A DNA stretch of 64,000 nucleotides from Pohlia nutans (GCA_022496805.1 CM040087.1:30280253-30344252); one strand, 5' to 3'; positions 45,809 through 56,780 are shown, counted from the first letter of the stretch. A program made the numbers and translations. Notes: generated by a model not told the origin, from the sequence alone.

Positions 45809-46876
45809 ATGGCCGCACCCCTTCTTCCTCCTCTTGCTTCCTCGCCATTAGTTTCCTCTCCAGCCGACCCACCGGCCGCGCGCCTCATATCTCCCATTGC
45901 TCACTCTTCCCCCTCCTTCCCTTCTCCTCCGGCCGACTGCCACTCAGCGGCTCTTGCCTTATGCATTCTTAGCAAGCGATTTAGACAATCACGAGTAGAA
46001 CGGCGACGAGTAGTCAAGCGACCCCGTAGCCCGACTGTGCGAGAGATAATCGAGAGTAGATTGAGTAGGAAACGACCGCGCCCATCGCCACTGCAGCCGA
46101 CTGTGTGCAAGCCGACTTCGGGACTACGCCGGCCTTTCTCTTGTCTCCTTGTGCGCAGATTTGCAGCCGACCGATCGATGGCGAAAGGCAAGTCGATTGA
46201 TCGCGGCCCCCGACGCCTTTGGTCCTCCGCACCACCAACTTACGAAATTCCGATCCGCACTAGGGAGGGACTCTACAAAACCCTCGCCTTTCAGTCGATG
46301 CGGCCGATCCGGGAATGGCGCGAGTACGCCGCTGAACACACGACTGAGGCCGACTTCATCAAGGCGATCGGCGTTTCAGACTTTGTAGCACTCGACTGGG
46401 ACAACCCTCAACGCGCACCACGCATGGAGCTGATTGAGGAGTTCGTCAACGCTGCGGTAGTCGACCTCCCCAACAAGTCGATCACCGCGCGAGTCCGCAC
46501 ACATACAGTCACAGTCGACCCGATTGTGATTCACGAGGTTCTCAAACTGCCATTTGGCATTACTATCCAATCAATCGACCCTGCGGAGTACCCACCGGGT
46601 CGGTTAGAAGAATATTCTGCAGCCGGCAAGACTGCTGAGGGCTACAGCATCTGCCACTGCAAACCCGAACACCACAGGCGACTGACGGCATTCATTCAAG
46701 GCCTCGGATTCAAACGCAAGACGACCTACATCAGCAAGGAAATGCTCGACGTAGTGTGCACAGTCGAGGCCCTGATCGACCGCGCCATGCAATGGGATTG
46801 GGCGACATGGATGTTCAACTCGATCGCCATCGACATCAAGGCGATGCAGACCACGAAGACCACGATCTGCCCTTGA
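45809..46876 (+). pseudogene. Ty3 post-pol accessory frame A
   Basis: Starts about 84 bp after pol; ATG at 45809 or 46178 (MAKGKS). Residues after 46178 form a compact region (REWREYAAEHTTEADFIKAI, then VALDWDN, EEFVNAAVVDLPN, VIHEVLKLPFG and AMQWDWATWMFNSI). This layout resembles the putative plant transposon protein domain found after pol in Tat/Athila elements. It ends in TGA at 46874, and the next frame is shifted. Function is unknown; suggestions for such frames include structural or host-interaction roles. Confidence 0.6.
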
Positions 46877-46898
46877 GCCGAGGTATTGGACTTCCTTC

Positions 46899-48638
46899 TT
46901 GAGTCTTATTTTCCTAGCACAGACGAGGGCCCAGCAGAACACCAAAGACCGACGTCGACAGTCGGAGAACTCGGAAAACAGCTCCCAAGGACCCGACTAC
47001 ATCGTTTTTCAAGGCGGGCTTGGAGCCGACCGCACCTCGAAGGACCATGTTCGGCCGCCCCGACCAGTCGACCTGGGCCAAACATCGACTGCTCGACCCT
47101 CTAGTCGACAAACCACACCCGACCCAGTAGCACCGACAGCCACTACCGGGAGCCAACCGACCACAGAACGAAGGGAAACACGCTCCTCACTCGCACGCAA
47201 GCGGGACCAGGAGCGACTAGAGAAGCGTGCCAAACGAGGCAAACTCACACCATTGAGTCACTTTGTACCTCGACAGGTCGACCTGACTTCATCCGACAGC
47301 AAGGCCCAGTCGACTCCATCACCAACGCCAAGTGAGACTCCCATCCCGGACACACCTCCGCCTTCTCTATCCGACTTCGCGCCGCTCAACCTCGAAGCGG
47401 CATATGGAGCGGCACCAACCGGCGAATTTCGCCAGCCACCACCCGTCTCCCCCACGACTCGACCGCCGCCATCACCTGGGGTCAATCGACCCGCACCCGA
47501 CTCACCAACATCACGAGCCACGACACTAGCAATGCATTGGCGCCAGCGCCTGGAGGACGTCCAAGGAGCAGTAGGTCGACTCGAGGATGTCGGCTCCCGA
47601 GGGAACCTCCTCTTGTTCGAGGCGGTTCAAGCAAAAACCACCCTTCAAGCTGAGCTCGACCGCCACCGATTGGAGAGTAGTCGACTGACCAAGGACTCCA
47701 CAACATACAAGCAACAGGTCGACAACCTCACTAACGAACTGACAAGACTCCGTACTACTCTCACCACCGTCACGGAGGAGAAGAGTCAGACCGACAACAG
47801 GTTGGCCCAGCTAGAAGCCGACCTCCTCAGCAGTCGACAGCAGGAACAGAAACACCAGAGCGAGCTCGTGGTAGCACGAAACGAACTCGGAGCGGCACGA
47901 GCCGAGGTAGCAGCAACCCAGCTCAGTCTTCAGCAAGCTCGGAGGGAGATAGTCGACTCCAATAACCGACTCGACCTACTACTCCAAGACAACGAGGAAA
48001 AGTCCCGCCAATTCGCAAGTCGGGAGCTGCAGTTACACAAACTTCGAGCGCGCAAGTACCGACTCTGACTCAAGGCAAGAAACTGTATCAAGGTTCTCAA
48101 GCACACCCTCAGCACCGACCGCCACCAGCTCAACATGTACCGCAGGCAACTCGACCAACTTCAGCTCGACCACCCGGACTTGGAGATTCCAGCAGTCGAC
48201 GAAGACGAAGAGAGGGATACGAGCCACCTCGAACCCGACCATTCGCTCTGGGAGAACCAGTCGACTGACGAAGACGAGGTCTTGACTACCGACGTCAAGT
48301 TAAGTGAGGACGACGACGAAGACGACAGCGAGTCGACCAATGAAGACGAAGATCGCGATCAGTAGCAACAAGACGAGCAGCCACCGCCAGTCAACCTTCA
48401 AGACACGGTGCAACAGCAGCCAGCCGCTCCACACCCTCCTTCTCCACAGCAGCAGCAGAATCAGCAGCCCCTAGCACCCGACCAGATGATGACAGCACCT
48501 ACACCATCGGTCGACAACACCTCAGTCGACTTACCAGTAATCTCTTCACCACACTCTCTGGGGTTCGACTTCTCAGGAATGCCTCCCGATATCCGCTCGC
48601 CAGGCATGACCCAGGACTCTAGCGACGTCCACGACTGA
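46899..48638 (+). pseudogene. Ty3 post-pol accessory frame B, coiled coil
   Basis: One frame broken only by TGA at 48066-48068 and TAG at 48363-48365. The N-terminal third is Ser/Pro/Thr-rich. About 47535-48200 has strong heptads (LEDVQGAVGRLEDV, LTNELTRLRTTLTTVTEEK, ARREIVDSNNRLDLLLQDNE), so a long coiled coil is expected. An acidic Asp/Glu segment and a Gln/Pro-rich tail follow. It probably continued frame A by frameshift or splicing. It closes 118 bp before the polypurine tract. Confidence 0.6.
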
Positions 48639-48756
48639 TGAGTCGACCTTAGCTGGATCGATTACTTGACCACGGGTAATTTTGTCATTCCTCGTGAACA
48701 ATTTTTCCTAGTCACCGACCGGGGTAGTCTAAAGTCCACAGGAGTGTACTTAGCTC

Positions 48757-48769
48757 AGAGGGAGGGTAA
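48757..48769 (+). other. Polypurine tract of the Ty3 element
   Basis: AGAGGGAGGGTAA directly before TGTTAACC of the LTR. Confidence 0.75.
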
Positions 48770-49312
48770 TGTTAACCGAATATTAGTTGATATTCCCTTA
48801 GGCTAAGAGTAGGCTAGTCTATACCCGGCAGGAATAGACCCGGCATGCGACACGTGGCAGTACAGGCTGGTACAGACTGGTCGACCCAACTTTTCCGGTC
48901 GACCAGTCTGACACACTGTCAGACCAATCTCTTATATGTACCTCCACTCTCTTCGAGAGAGTTGTTGCTATACCATTTGTACATCTTTTTTGGCAGCCTC
49001 AGTTGTACTTCATTCTTGTCTTAAGCTCTTCTTGTGCGCACTAGTATGTTAGACTACTACTGTTAGACTACTGTTGTTTCCTGCTCTTGAATCATTCCTT
49101 GTGGTTGTATCTTGGATAGTTGCAGTAGTCTGTGGGTATGCAGGAGTCGACTTACTAACATACTGGTGCTTTTCCTTAGCCGACAGTTCATTCTTCATAG
49201 TAGAAACCTCTTACTACTCCTCTCAATCTCTAGAAACTAGTCTAGAGTGGAATAGTCTTGGGCGGAGTAGCTTCATTCATTTAAGGTCGGTTCCTAGAAA
49301 ACCCCCTTAACA
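48770..49312 (+). repeat. Ty3 3' LTR, 543 bp
   Basis: Begins TGTTAACCGAA and ends CCCCCTTAACA, so the canonical TG..CA ends extend to TGTTAA..TTAACA. It contains a TATAT-like box (about 48932) and a perfect stem-loop at 48873-48910. The partner 5' LTR is missing. Confidence 0.85.
48873..48910 (+). other. Perfect 14-bp stem-loop in the Ty3 LTR
   Basis: CAGACTGGTCGACC (48873-48886) pairs fully with GGTCGACCAGTCTG (48897-48910) around a 10-base loop. It lies just upstream of the TATA-like box. Each arm contains the GTCGAC word that is abundant across the element. Confidence 0.9.
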
Positions 49313-51512
49313 TTCGTCCGGAGAAGAGTCCCTGTCTCCCGGAGAGCAGCGAACATGGGGTTGTACTGCTCAGTAACCATGTCCAGTGCCACCCGTGTCT
49401 GCAGTAACATGTCCTCCATCCGGAGCGGTTCTCTTCGTTCCGCTGGCACATTTCCGGATGGGCCTGCCTCCTGGACCGGTTCTGCTTCCGCTGGCATTCC
49501 CTGCTCCTGGTCCCCCTCATCTCCTGTTTCCTCTTCGTCCTCCCCGGCTTCCTTGGGACGTTTGTTGAGTGGGGTCACCTTCCTCCGGGCCGGTCCCTTC
49601 TTCTTTCCAGGTGTGGTATCCGGTCCTTCCGGTTCTTCTTCCACTTCAACCGGGAGGACTAACTTCCTCTTCCGTCCCTGGGATCGCGGCTGAGACGGAC
49701 CTCCCTCCTGGTATGTCCGGTTCTCTTCTTCCATACGTTCCTGTGGAGCCGCCGGAGTAGAATCCTCCTCCATTGGTTCCGGTCCCTCTACCGGTTGCTC
49801 CTGAGGCTGGGGTGGAGAAGGCCTTCAGTTGTCTCCTCCTCTGGCCTGGACTCCTTGATCGGATCCACCCGAGGTTGCGTCTGGGAACGACCGCCTATCT
49901 CCAGTTGAAGAATTGCCTCTTGTCCTCTCCCCGGCTTCTTCCGGGTTAGCTTCGGCTGTGGAGAATCCTCCTCCTCATCCGGATTCCCCTCCCGGTCTCT
50001 TGTTCTCTGCTCCGGCTGAGTTTTCGCTCCACCCGGTCGTTCTAGCCCCGGGTCCCTTCTCCTTTCCTGCCGCTCCTCCTGTTGCGACCTGGCGCCACCC
50101 GGTCGGCCTCCCTCTGGGCGGTCTTCTCTCCACTTGGTCCTGTTCTCCGGGTTGGGGCTGGAATCGCCCGGTGGCCTTCTTACCGGTTGGTCTTCCTTCT
50201 CCTTCCGGAGCTCCTCTCCCCGGACTCTGCTCCTATCCGGTTGGGTTGCAGGTGGAGCCATCCTTCTCTCCTCCGGTCGGGACGACGAACCGGGTCTGCT
50301 GGTCCCCGCTCCTACTCCCGGAAGCGCTGTCTTCTTCTTGGCCGGGCTTCTCACCCCAGGAATAGGCACTACCTCCAACCTCTTCTTCTCTCCTGCCGTG
50401 AGGCACCCATGTTTCTCATACAAGTGGTAAAGAAATGGGGCTAACGGGCATCTCTTCTTGTTGTCGAGGTTACCCGCCCACTTCTGCGTGTTCCGGTGGA
50501 TCATGATCGCCCGGTGGATCAGGATCGCCCAGTTGATCCGTTTCTTCCGGAGAAGGGCGGAGTAGATATCCCGGGCCAACGTCACAGTGAGGGTGGTGGG
50601 CTTCTCCGGACTGAGGATGGGCACTACGTACTGGAGCAGCCGTTGCTCCCGGGGCAGTATACAATCTGCCACCTTGAATCCGTCCTTGTCCGAGAGATGA
50701 CTGAACTGCATCTTCACCCAGTCCGTGTCGCCCTTGCCTCCCGGTTCCAGGTCCTCGTTGGTGTCCGGGAAGTCGTACAGTTCCCGCCACATCTCCCGGG
50801 TCCAACTGCCATACTTCGCCCGGATGGTTATCCGGAAGGCGTTCACCATCGGCCCGCCCTCGATTTCCTCCAGCATCCGGGAGTCCTGCACATCCCACAC
50901 TCTCCCAAACAATCCGAAACACCCCATCTTCTGGAGGTCCTGCATTAACTCGTCGAAGTCTTGTTCGTGTTGCGGGATGTCCGGGCAGATACGTTTCTCC
51001 GGAATCTTGGCCCCGGCTTCCCTGCGTGCCATGGCTGCGGACTCCGGGCGGAATTCTTCACTCCTCCGGATGTGACGCAGCTCCTTCTCCGGATGCGCCC
51101 TCTCTTTCCTCGGTAAACCTCGCGCCTCTCGCTCCGGGCGCTTCCCTTTCCGCTTCCGTGGTGTTCTTCTAACCTCCCGGAGACCCCGCGACCCTTTTCC
51201 TGGCTGCGCACTTCCTTTTTTCCTCAAACTCCACCGGAAATGGCGGTGCGCACTGTCCGGAGGCTCGCCTATTTCAAATTCTAACATTGCGTCGCTGTCT
51301 CTCGCCGGGTGTTCAGTTTCCCTCACTCCTGGACGCTCAGAACCTGCACAATATGGTCGCTCAATGCTCTCTACTTCCGGTCCCACACTATCAATTCTAC
51401 GGCTATCCGGAAGCTCGAAATTCTGCTGGCGCGGACAACTGGAGCTGTAGAGAGTGAATGAACAGTGAGTCGCCCAGTTTAGAGCGGCCCACTTCAATGC
51501 TCGGACCGTCAC
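49294..51512 (-). pseudogene. Retroelement accessory or gag-like gene, frameshifted
   Basis: Two overlapping minus-strand frames (51512-49788 and about 49805-49294) join if one indel near 49805-49840 is allowed; then PQPQEQPVEG runs into MEEDSTPAAPQERM. The start is unclear. A Met at 51290 (MLEFEIGEPP) is more natural than the first one. Layout: basic, Arg-rich N-terminus; a central region (FDELMQDLQKMGCFGLFGRVW ... YGSWTREMWRELYDFPD ... RINWAILIHRAIM) that parallels Ty3 accessory frame A; then a long Arg/Glu/Pro-rich disordered tail with a second acidic segment. The 3' end runs 19 bases into the Ty3 LTR, so the gene was cut by that insertion. No RT or integrase is linked to it. Function unknown. 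Confidence 0.5.
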
Positions 51513-51689
51513 CTATCCGGTCTCCCATCCGGTTTCTCACCGGAATCTACTGTCGGTCTAGTCCTGTAATAATTCCTCTAGGCTGCGCCCGGATGGTACT
51601 CTCTCTCTAAATAAATAACTGGGCCGTTATGGCCACTACTTCTCCTATTTATGGCGGAAAGACTACTCCTAGTTGCCCTAGAAACCCTA

Positions 51690-54600
51690 ACTAGCCGCTT
51701 TTGGTAAAACGAGGTTTGACATTGACTTCTGGCGTCGTCGAGCCTACTATCATTCTCCACAAACTCCAAGACAGTGGCGTTGTTTCTCTGCGCAAATCAG
51801 TCGAAGCATCATCGGTCGATCCCCCGATCCAGTGACAAATATTCTCAACATAGATGGGGCGATCCCCCGATCAACTGGCACATATTTCAACATAGATAGA
51901 GCTAAATAATATAAATCTGAACTATTGAATCGTGAAGGAATTTGAGAACTTACCAATCCCACGTATGTAATATTGGGGCCCCCATGCAAATTGATAAGAA
52001 GTATATCCTTCTTCAGAAAACAGCTGAACATTGCAGAGGCAGTGCTCAAATTCAAGGATGCAATTCCCTGAATTCGCCATTCTTGGTCGACGGTTTCATC
52101 CGAAGAGTCAACTGCTGAATACACTGCCAAAATTCTATCCCGAAACCCTCTATCCCTCTCGAAGAAGAAGTCGAAGTCTCCACGTCTCCCACGAGAGGAC
52201 CTCCCAAATATAGAAATGACATACACTATAACTTGAGCGCTGATGTCGCATGGAGGGAATTCATCATCAGGCTGTGGAAGGTAGTGCACGACATGATAAT
52301 CCCATGCAGTAGAGTTTGATCTTCTTTTCCGCACTTTGATCTCCTTTGCAATCTGTGTCATCCCGTGCACGTCCGTGATGAGGATTGCTGGTGAGTGTAT
52401 ATCGATGGTCGCATTCTCCTTCACCTCGCATGCGTCAAAAATCACTGAAAGTCTTTTGTCTTCCAACAGTCTAGCCTTAGTCTTACCGGTTGTAAAGCAG
52501 AAACAGAGAAAAAGAAACTTAACATCTTTGGACTTGTCATCCATCCAGGCCCGAACGTCGTCATCATCATTCATTGCAGCACTCAGGTTCTCTTTGAACC
52601 AGTTATAAGTGACGCATTCGTACTTTTTGGAATACAAATCAACGACTTGAAGTTCAGGACGGTTTGAATCCTGTGCACCGTAGGACATCTAAACGTTCTT
52701 GATGTGGTCGGGGAGGTCGCCCTCTTTGGGATTCTTCACCACATTGTCAAGGCGGCGACTAAAGTATGCCTCTCCCTCAGGTAGTTTCAGTATTCGCGAA
52801 AGAAGTGCCATCATGGTCTCGCGAGTGTAACCCCGTTGCATCGCCAGAGCATCCCAATCCGCAGCTAAATATGGGATGTACTCCGCCTTCTTACTAGGTA
52901 GAGGAGAACTCTTGAAAAGATACATAAGCTCATCTTTCATGGCCCACAGCTTCTTCTCTTGGTTACAGAAATCCACCATAGACATTATGGTCGTAGGTGC
53001 GTTCTTGGAGTTCGTGCTCTTCACGCAGATTTTCCTCTCCAGGATCTGAGTTGCAACAACCTCGACGTCCTCATTCCGCATATTATGCAGAATCTTCAAG
53101 TCGTTCTCTACGAAGTTCTTCCTCCCGCTAATTCCATGACCATGCGGAGCAACAACCCTTCCCCATTGGTCAGGAAGTCTGCCTGCTAACCACTCGTTCT
53201 CAATCGAAACCCACTTGTCAAAATGATGGTCCTCTAGATATAGCAATGGAAGTCTTCCATCACCTGCATTCTTGGATTTCACTGATTTACCCGCGAATAT
53301 AAGCTTTACTTTCGGGAGGAAGTCATTCTAAAATCAAAAAACAAAAGACCATGAGTAAGCTTCCATGACATGGGGGGATCGCCCTATGAAATTTCCTACT
53401 GATCAGTGAATCTCCAGAAGCATGGGGCGATCGCCCCATGAGATATTCCAATTGAAGTGGACTCTAGAAAAAAAGTTTCAGATTCATGAAATACCATGGA
53501 TTACAAGAGGGAATCACCTAAACATTGAGTATATCGGGCGATCGCCCCATGATCTATGTAATAACTGAAGCTAGCAATGCACCACCGAAATTGAGATGCA
53601 TAATGAATTCATCTCACCTTAAATTTCGAGGAATGCACGCGTCGACATAACGCAGGCATGGGCCGATTCATCTTGTGCCACGCCACTCGAGCGTTTCTGA
53701 GCTGTTGCATAAATGTCTGTTCCGTTCGCTTGCCCGCTACATCTTGATTCAATACTCGGGATAGAAACAGGAGCTTCTGGAAATTACTCTCATCGCACCT
53801 GACTGGAATGATACTAAATTTTGACAGCAAGCCTTTCTTAAAGTCAGAAATTTGGTCCTTCGTGCTCAGGACCTTCTAGTGAGCTGCTACGGTGTGTTGG
53901 CCGCCAATGATATAGTAGTGGGTACTTGCGTCAATGTCCTTCTTCTCCGGTCTGCTTGAAAAGTAGATCGGCTTATCGTTAGCAAAACCCTTCAGGGGCA
54001 ACACGATCACATGAGCTCTGACAAGGCTAATGTCTGGAACTATTTCCACCTGCATCGCAATGCGATCTACTCTGTCCTGGACGAGCCCTCGGTACATGAT
54101 CATCCCCGGGGGTGCCCAGTGAAGATGGTCGAAGTGCATGTGCAGCTCCTGGCCGTTTGGATTCTTCCATGATTCCATCCTGATTGTGTTTTCTGAATGA
54201 TGAATATAAAGTGGGGCGAACTCGGTATCGTAAAACTTCCTGATTTCTTCTCTCATTTCAGGAGTCAAGCGTTTACTGTCGTCAGAACCGAAGTTCACAA
54301 CATCCGCGAGGGACAACCCCGGTTTCTTCCCAGCGTCATCTTTATCGTTTCTAGTCTTCTTCGGACGCTTCGGCTTTATTACTGACTTGCGCTTCTTGCT
54401 CGAAGTTGTAATATTTCCCGGCGGGTCCTCTCCAACAACAACAGATTTGTTTTGGGCATCCATTAGAAGCTCCCAAGACTTTTCTATATCGTCGACTGTG
54501 CGCTCCGGATCCTCGTAAATTTCAAACCCCCTCTTCGTCACAGATGTGCATAGTGCTGAGTCCAATTTGTATACGTCTACAAGTAGTCCATACATTCGGG

Positions 54601-54994
54601 TATCTTTGTCCTTCCCAAGTGGCTGTTATTGGATAACTAAGAAAATATCGTATATACGATTGTGAGGCACATGGATCCCCAATACTTGGACACCTACAGC
54701 AGTACTCTTAGATTTCCCCCCTGCTGCAACCATTACTGGGACGATTCTTGCACGCTCGTCCGACTTCTTTTGCCACATCAACCGCCACGCTTGAAAATGT
54801 GGATCAGCTTTGAATGCAATTCTAACGGGGGTCCCATCATCCAACTCAATGTTTTCATTTCGCAACCACACATCCACATACCGGGATAACCGTTTAGGTT
54901 GAAGATCAGGAGGTGCCTCCGAATACTTTGGATGCCTGCGTGGAACACTCACGGTCATCAGATTAGGCGACTTACATACTCTGAACTCCGCCAT
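51690..54994 (-). pseudogene. Decayed gene with ParB-like GGQHT motif
   Basis: Predicted exons on the minus strand: 54994-53618, 53327-51954 and 51787 to about 51690, with GT-AG ends and phase 0. In-frame stops TAA at 54626-54628, TAG at 53876-53878 and TAG at 52689-52691 interrupt an otherwise continuous frame of over 900 codons. Each could come from a Gln codon by one C-to-T change. Near residue 360, YYIIGGQHTVAAH resembles the ParB/sulfiredoxin-like GGQHT motif, and the next block (FSIIPVRCDESNFQKLLFLS) fits that fold. A Lys-rich nuclear signal (SSKKRKSVIKPKRPKK) comes before it. The C-terminal region (INLHGGPNITYVGL to VLEFVENDSRLDDA) is unassigned; a methylase-like fold is only a guess. 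The 3' end is cut by the neighbouring retroelement. Probably a gene of an unclassified transposon. Confidence 0.5.
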
Positions 54995-55621
54995 TCCAAT
55001 TCACTCTCAGCCTAAAGAATGCTACCAATTCTTACCAAAGCCAAACGCTCATAGTATCAGATCCTTAATTGCATCGGGCGATCCCCCGATGGTCACTGAC
55101 TGAATTTCTAATGATGGAAATCTATCTCATGCAATAATTAGCATTTAGCATCGGGTGACCCCCCCATGGTAAATGACTGATTTTCTAATGTTCTGAGTTT
55201 AATAGGATCGCCTCATCTTCTCATCGGGGGATCGCCCCATCTTCTACAACCATCGGGGGGTCTCCCCATCTTCTCATCAGGGGATCGCCCCATCTTTTCC
55301 AGCAGAGTACTTAAATTCTACATTGGAGGGATTGAAATATAGCTCTGGTTAGAATTGAAAATTTATTATCGGGCGACCCCCCCATGCATAATGACTGAAT
55401 ATCTATTGGATTTAGTTCACTCATGCGCACTTCACATCGGGCGACCGCCCCATGAAGATTGAGCTAAATGCTAGATTCTACAAAGAAGGCAAATAATAAT
55501 CTAGACGTTATCGGTTTCTACCATCGGGGGATCTCTACCCTAAACCCTAAACCCTAAACCCTTAAACTAGCAGTTTTCCCGAATGAACGGTACGGATCCA
55601 GCATCGGTGGATCTCCCGGTG
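51811..55621. repeat. Dispersed GGGCGATCGCCC-type palindromes
   Basis: About 15 noncoding copies of a palindrome with consensus CATSGGGCGATCGCCCCATG. Examples: 51811, 51853, 53369, 53421 (a perfect 20-bp palindrome), 53533, 55072, 55149, 55222, 55251, 55275, 55367, 55435, 55522 and 55602. They occur in the introns, just upstream of the start and downstream of exon 2 of the ParB-like gene, and not in its exons as far as I can see. They are densest in the upstream region 55070-55620, where a promoter is expected. Confidence 0.85.
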
Positions 55622-56780
55622 TACTCTAATGTCTACATCACAGTGTTTGAACATCAGAATAGGAGCGCAGTTTTGCAACTTACTCCATTTCTGGATGATC
55701 CTCACTGTCGGTGGAGTTGGATTCTTCGACTACTAGCTTTCGCCGCTGCTCAAACACCGTTTTGATTTTGTCAGGGCTGGTCCTCGTTATCCAAGCGGTG
55801 GTCTTTGTTCGCGCCAGACTTGAAAGCTGGAAGTTGCTGCCGTTCTGACTTCAGAATCTATACATGAATCCTGCGTGCACACAACAATTCTCTCACTCAG
55901 TCCTGACATATGTGGACGTCTATCCAAGTAGGTGCACCGGATTCATCATTAGGGATATGATTTTGGTGATCATGGATCATTGAATCAATGAAACAAACTT
56001 GTATAATCCAGTTCGAATGAATAACAGTGAAATGTAAAAACTAATACTTAAGTAACAATTGAGTTTACAAAGCAACAATGACCGCAAAATCATGAAACAA
56101 TCAAATAGCGACTTAGCACTTCCACTTTGAAATTTGAAAGACCTGAAAATCGCACACGATACAAACACGAAAGCAAACACTAAAAACTTACGTGTTCTGG
56201 CCATTGATAAGTAAAGAATGATCGGCATTGCGCTCTCTTGAATCTTAATGACAGAAATTAGGTTTGATGATTTAGATGTCTAGCAGCGTGCGTGAGAGAT
56301 AAGAAGCGTGCGTGAGAGAACGCGTGCGTGAGAGAAGAATCCAAACCCAAGAAGAAAGCATAGATCAGAATAGCAAAACCCCAGAACTACAGACTTACCT
56401 TGTGAGATGCAAAACAGAGCCTTCAACAGCAACAGCAGCAAGCGTCCATCACCAACAGCAGCGCGACTTCAACCGCAACCAATAACAACTGAAATTCAAG
56501 CACTAAACAAGCACAAATCAAACACCAAACGCTCCCGCTATCACGCAGGAAAAGCTCAAGGCACAAGTTTTGAGGAAACTGGAGGAGGACGGTGAGAGTG
56601 AGGGAGCGCGGGAAATAGGCTGTACGTACGCCGCCCCTTGTCACTAGCCCCTCTCGAGTTCGAGTTCGAAATTGAATCATTTAAAGTAATTAAGCTACTT
56701 ATGAGGTAATTAAGCTACTTATGAGGGAAGTGATAGACCAAGAGTCTATGACTTCAAGTTAGTTAGAACACCAAAATACT
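54995..56780. other. Upstream region of the ParB-like gene, no clear gene
   Basis: 55070-55620 carries the palindromes and a telomere-like run. A plus-strand frame of 60 codons (55583-55765) starts just after that run but shows no resemblance to anything known. 56280-56335 has three GCGTGCGTGAGAGA copies and 56681-56724 a doubled AATTAAGCTACTTATGAG. The rest shows nothing. Confidence 0.5.
55538..55563. promoter_or_regulatory. Telo-box-like CCCTAAA run
   Basis: Three and a half CCCTAAA units in tandem. This is the plant telomere repeat; short copies (telo-boxes, AAACCCTAA) are common in plant promoters. It lies about 540 bp upstream of the ParB-like gene start, next to the palindrome cluster. 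Confidence 0.65.

Larger units (their letters stand above)
42340..49312 (+). mobile_element. 5'-truncated Ty3 retrotransposon with extra 3' frames
   Basis: Contains the end of protease, RT, RNase H, integrase, two further frames after pol, a polypurine tract and one 3' LTR. The 5' LTR, primer site, gag and most of protease are absent. Several in-frame stops make it non-autonomous. Extra frames between integrase and the 3' LTR recall the Tat/Athila branch of plant Ty3 elements. The right end joins the coding part of a different retroelement, so it probably inserted into it. Confidence 0.9.

Noticed and set aside
49355..51075. Several 100-150 codon plus-strand frames
   Set aside because: Antisense to the Arg/Glu/Pro-rich minus-strand gene; their Ser/Pro/Leu-rich composition is the expected shadow.
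53421..53440. Cyanobacterial contamination suggested by the HIP1-like GCGATCGC core
   Set aside because: The copies lie in introns of a spliced gene between plant retroelements and are part of a longer palindrome.
35944..54628. UAG/UAA reassigned to glutamine (as in some ulvophyte algae)
   Set aside because: Several stops sit at Gln positions, but two intact copia frames of 1,384 codons contain no UAA or UAG, and TAG ends copia and TNP2 where expected. Decay by C-to-T change is simpler.
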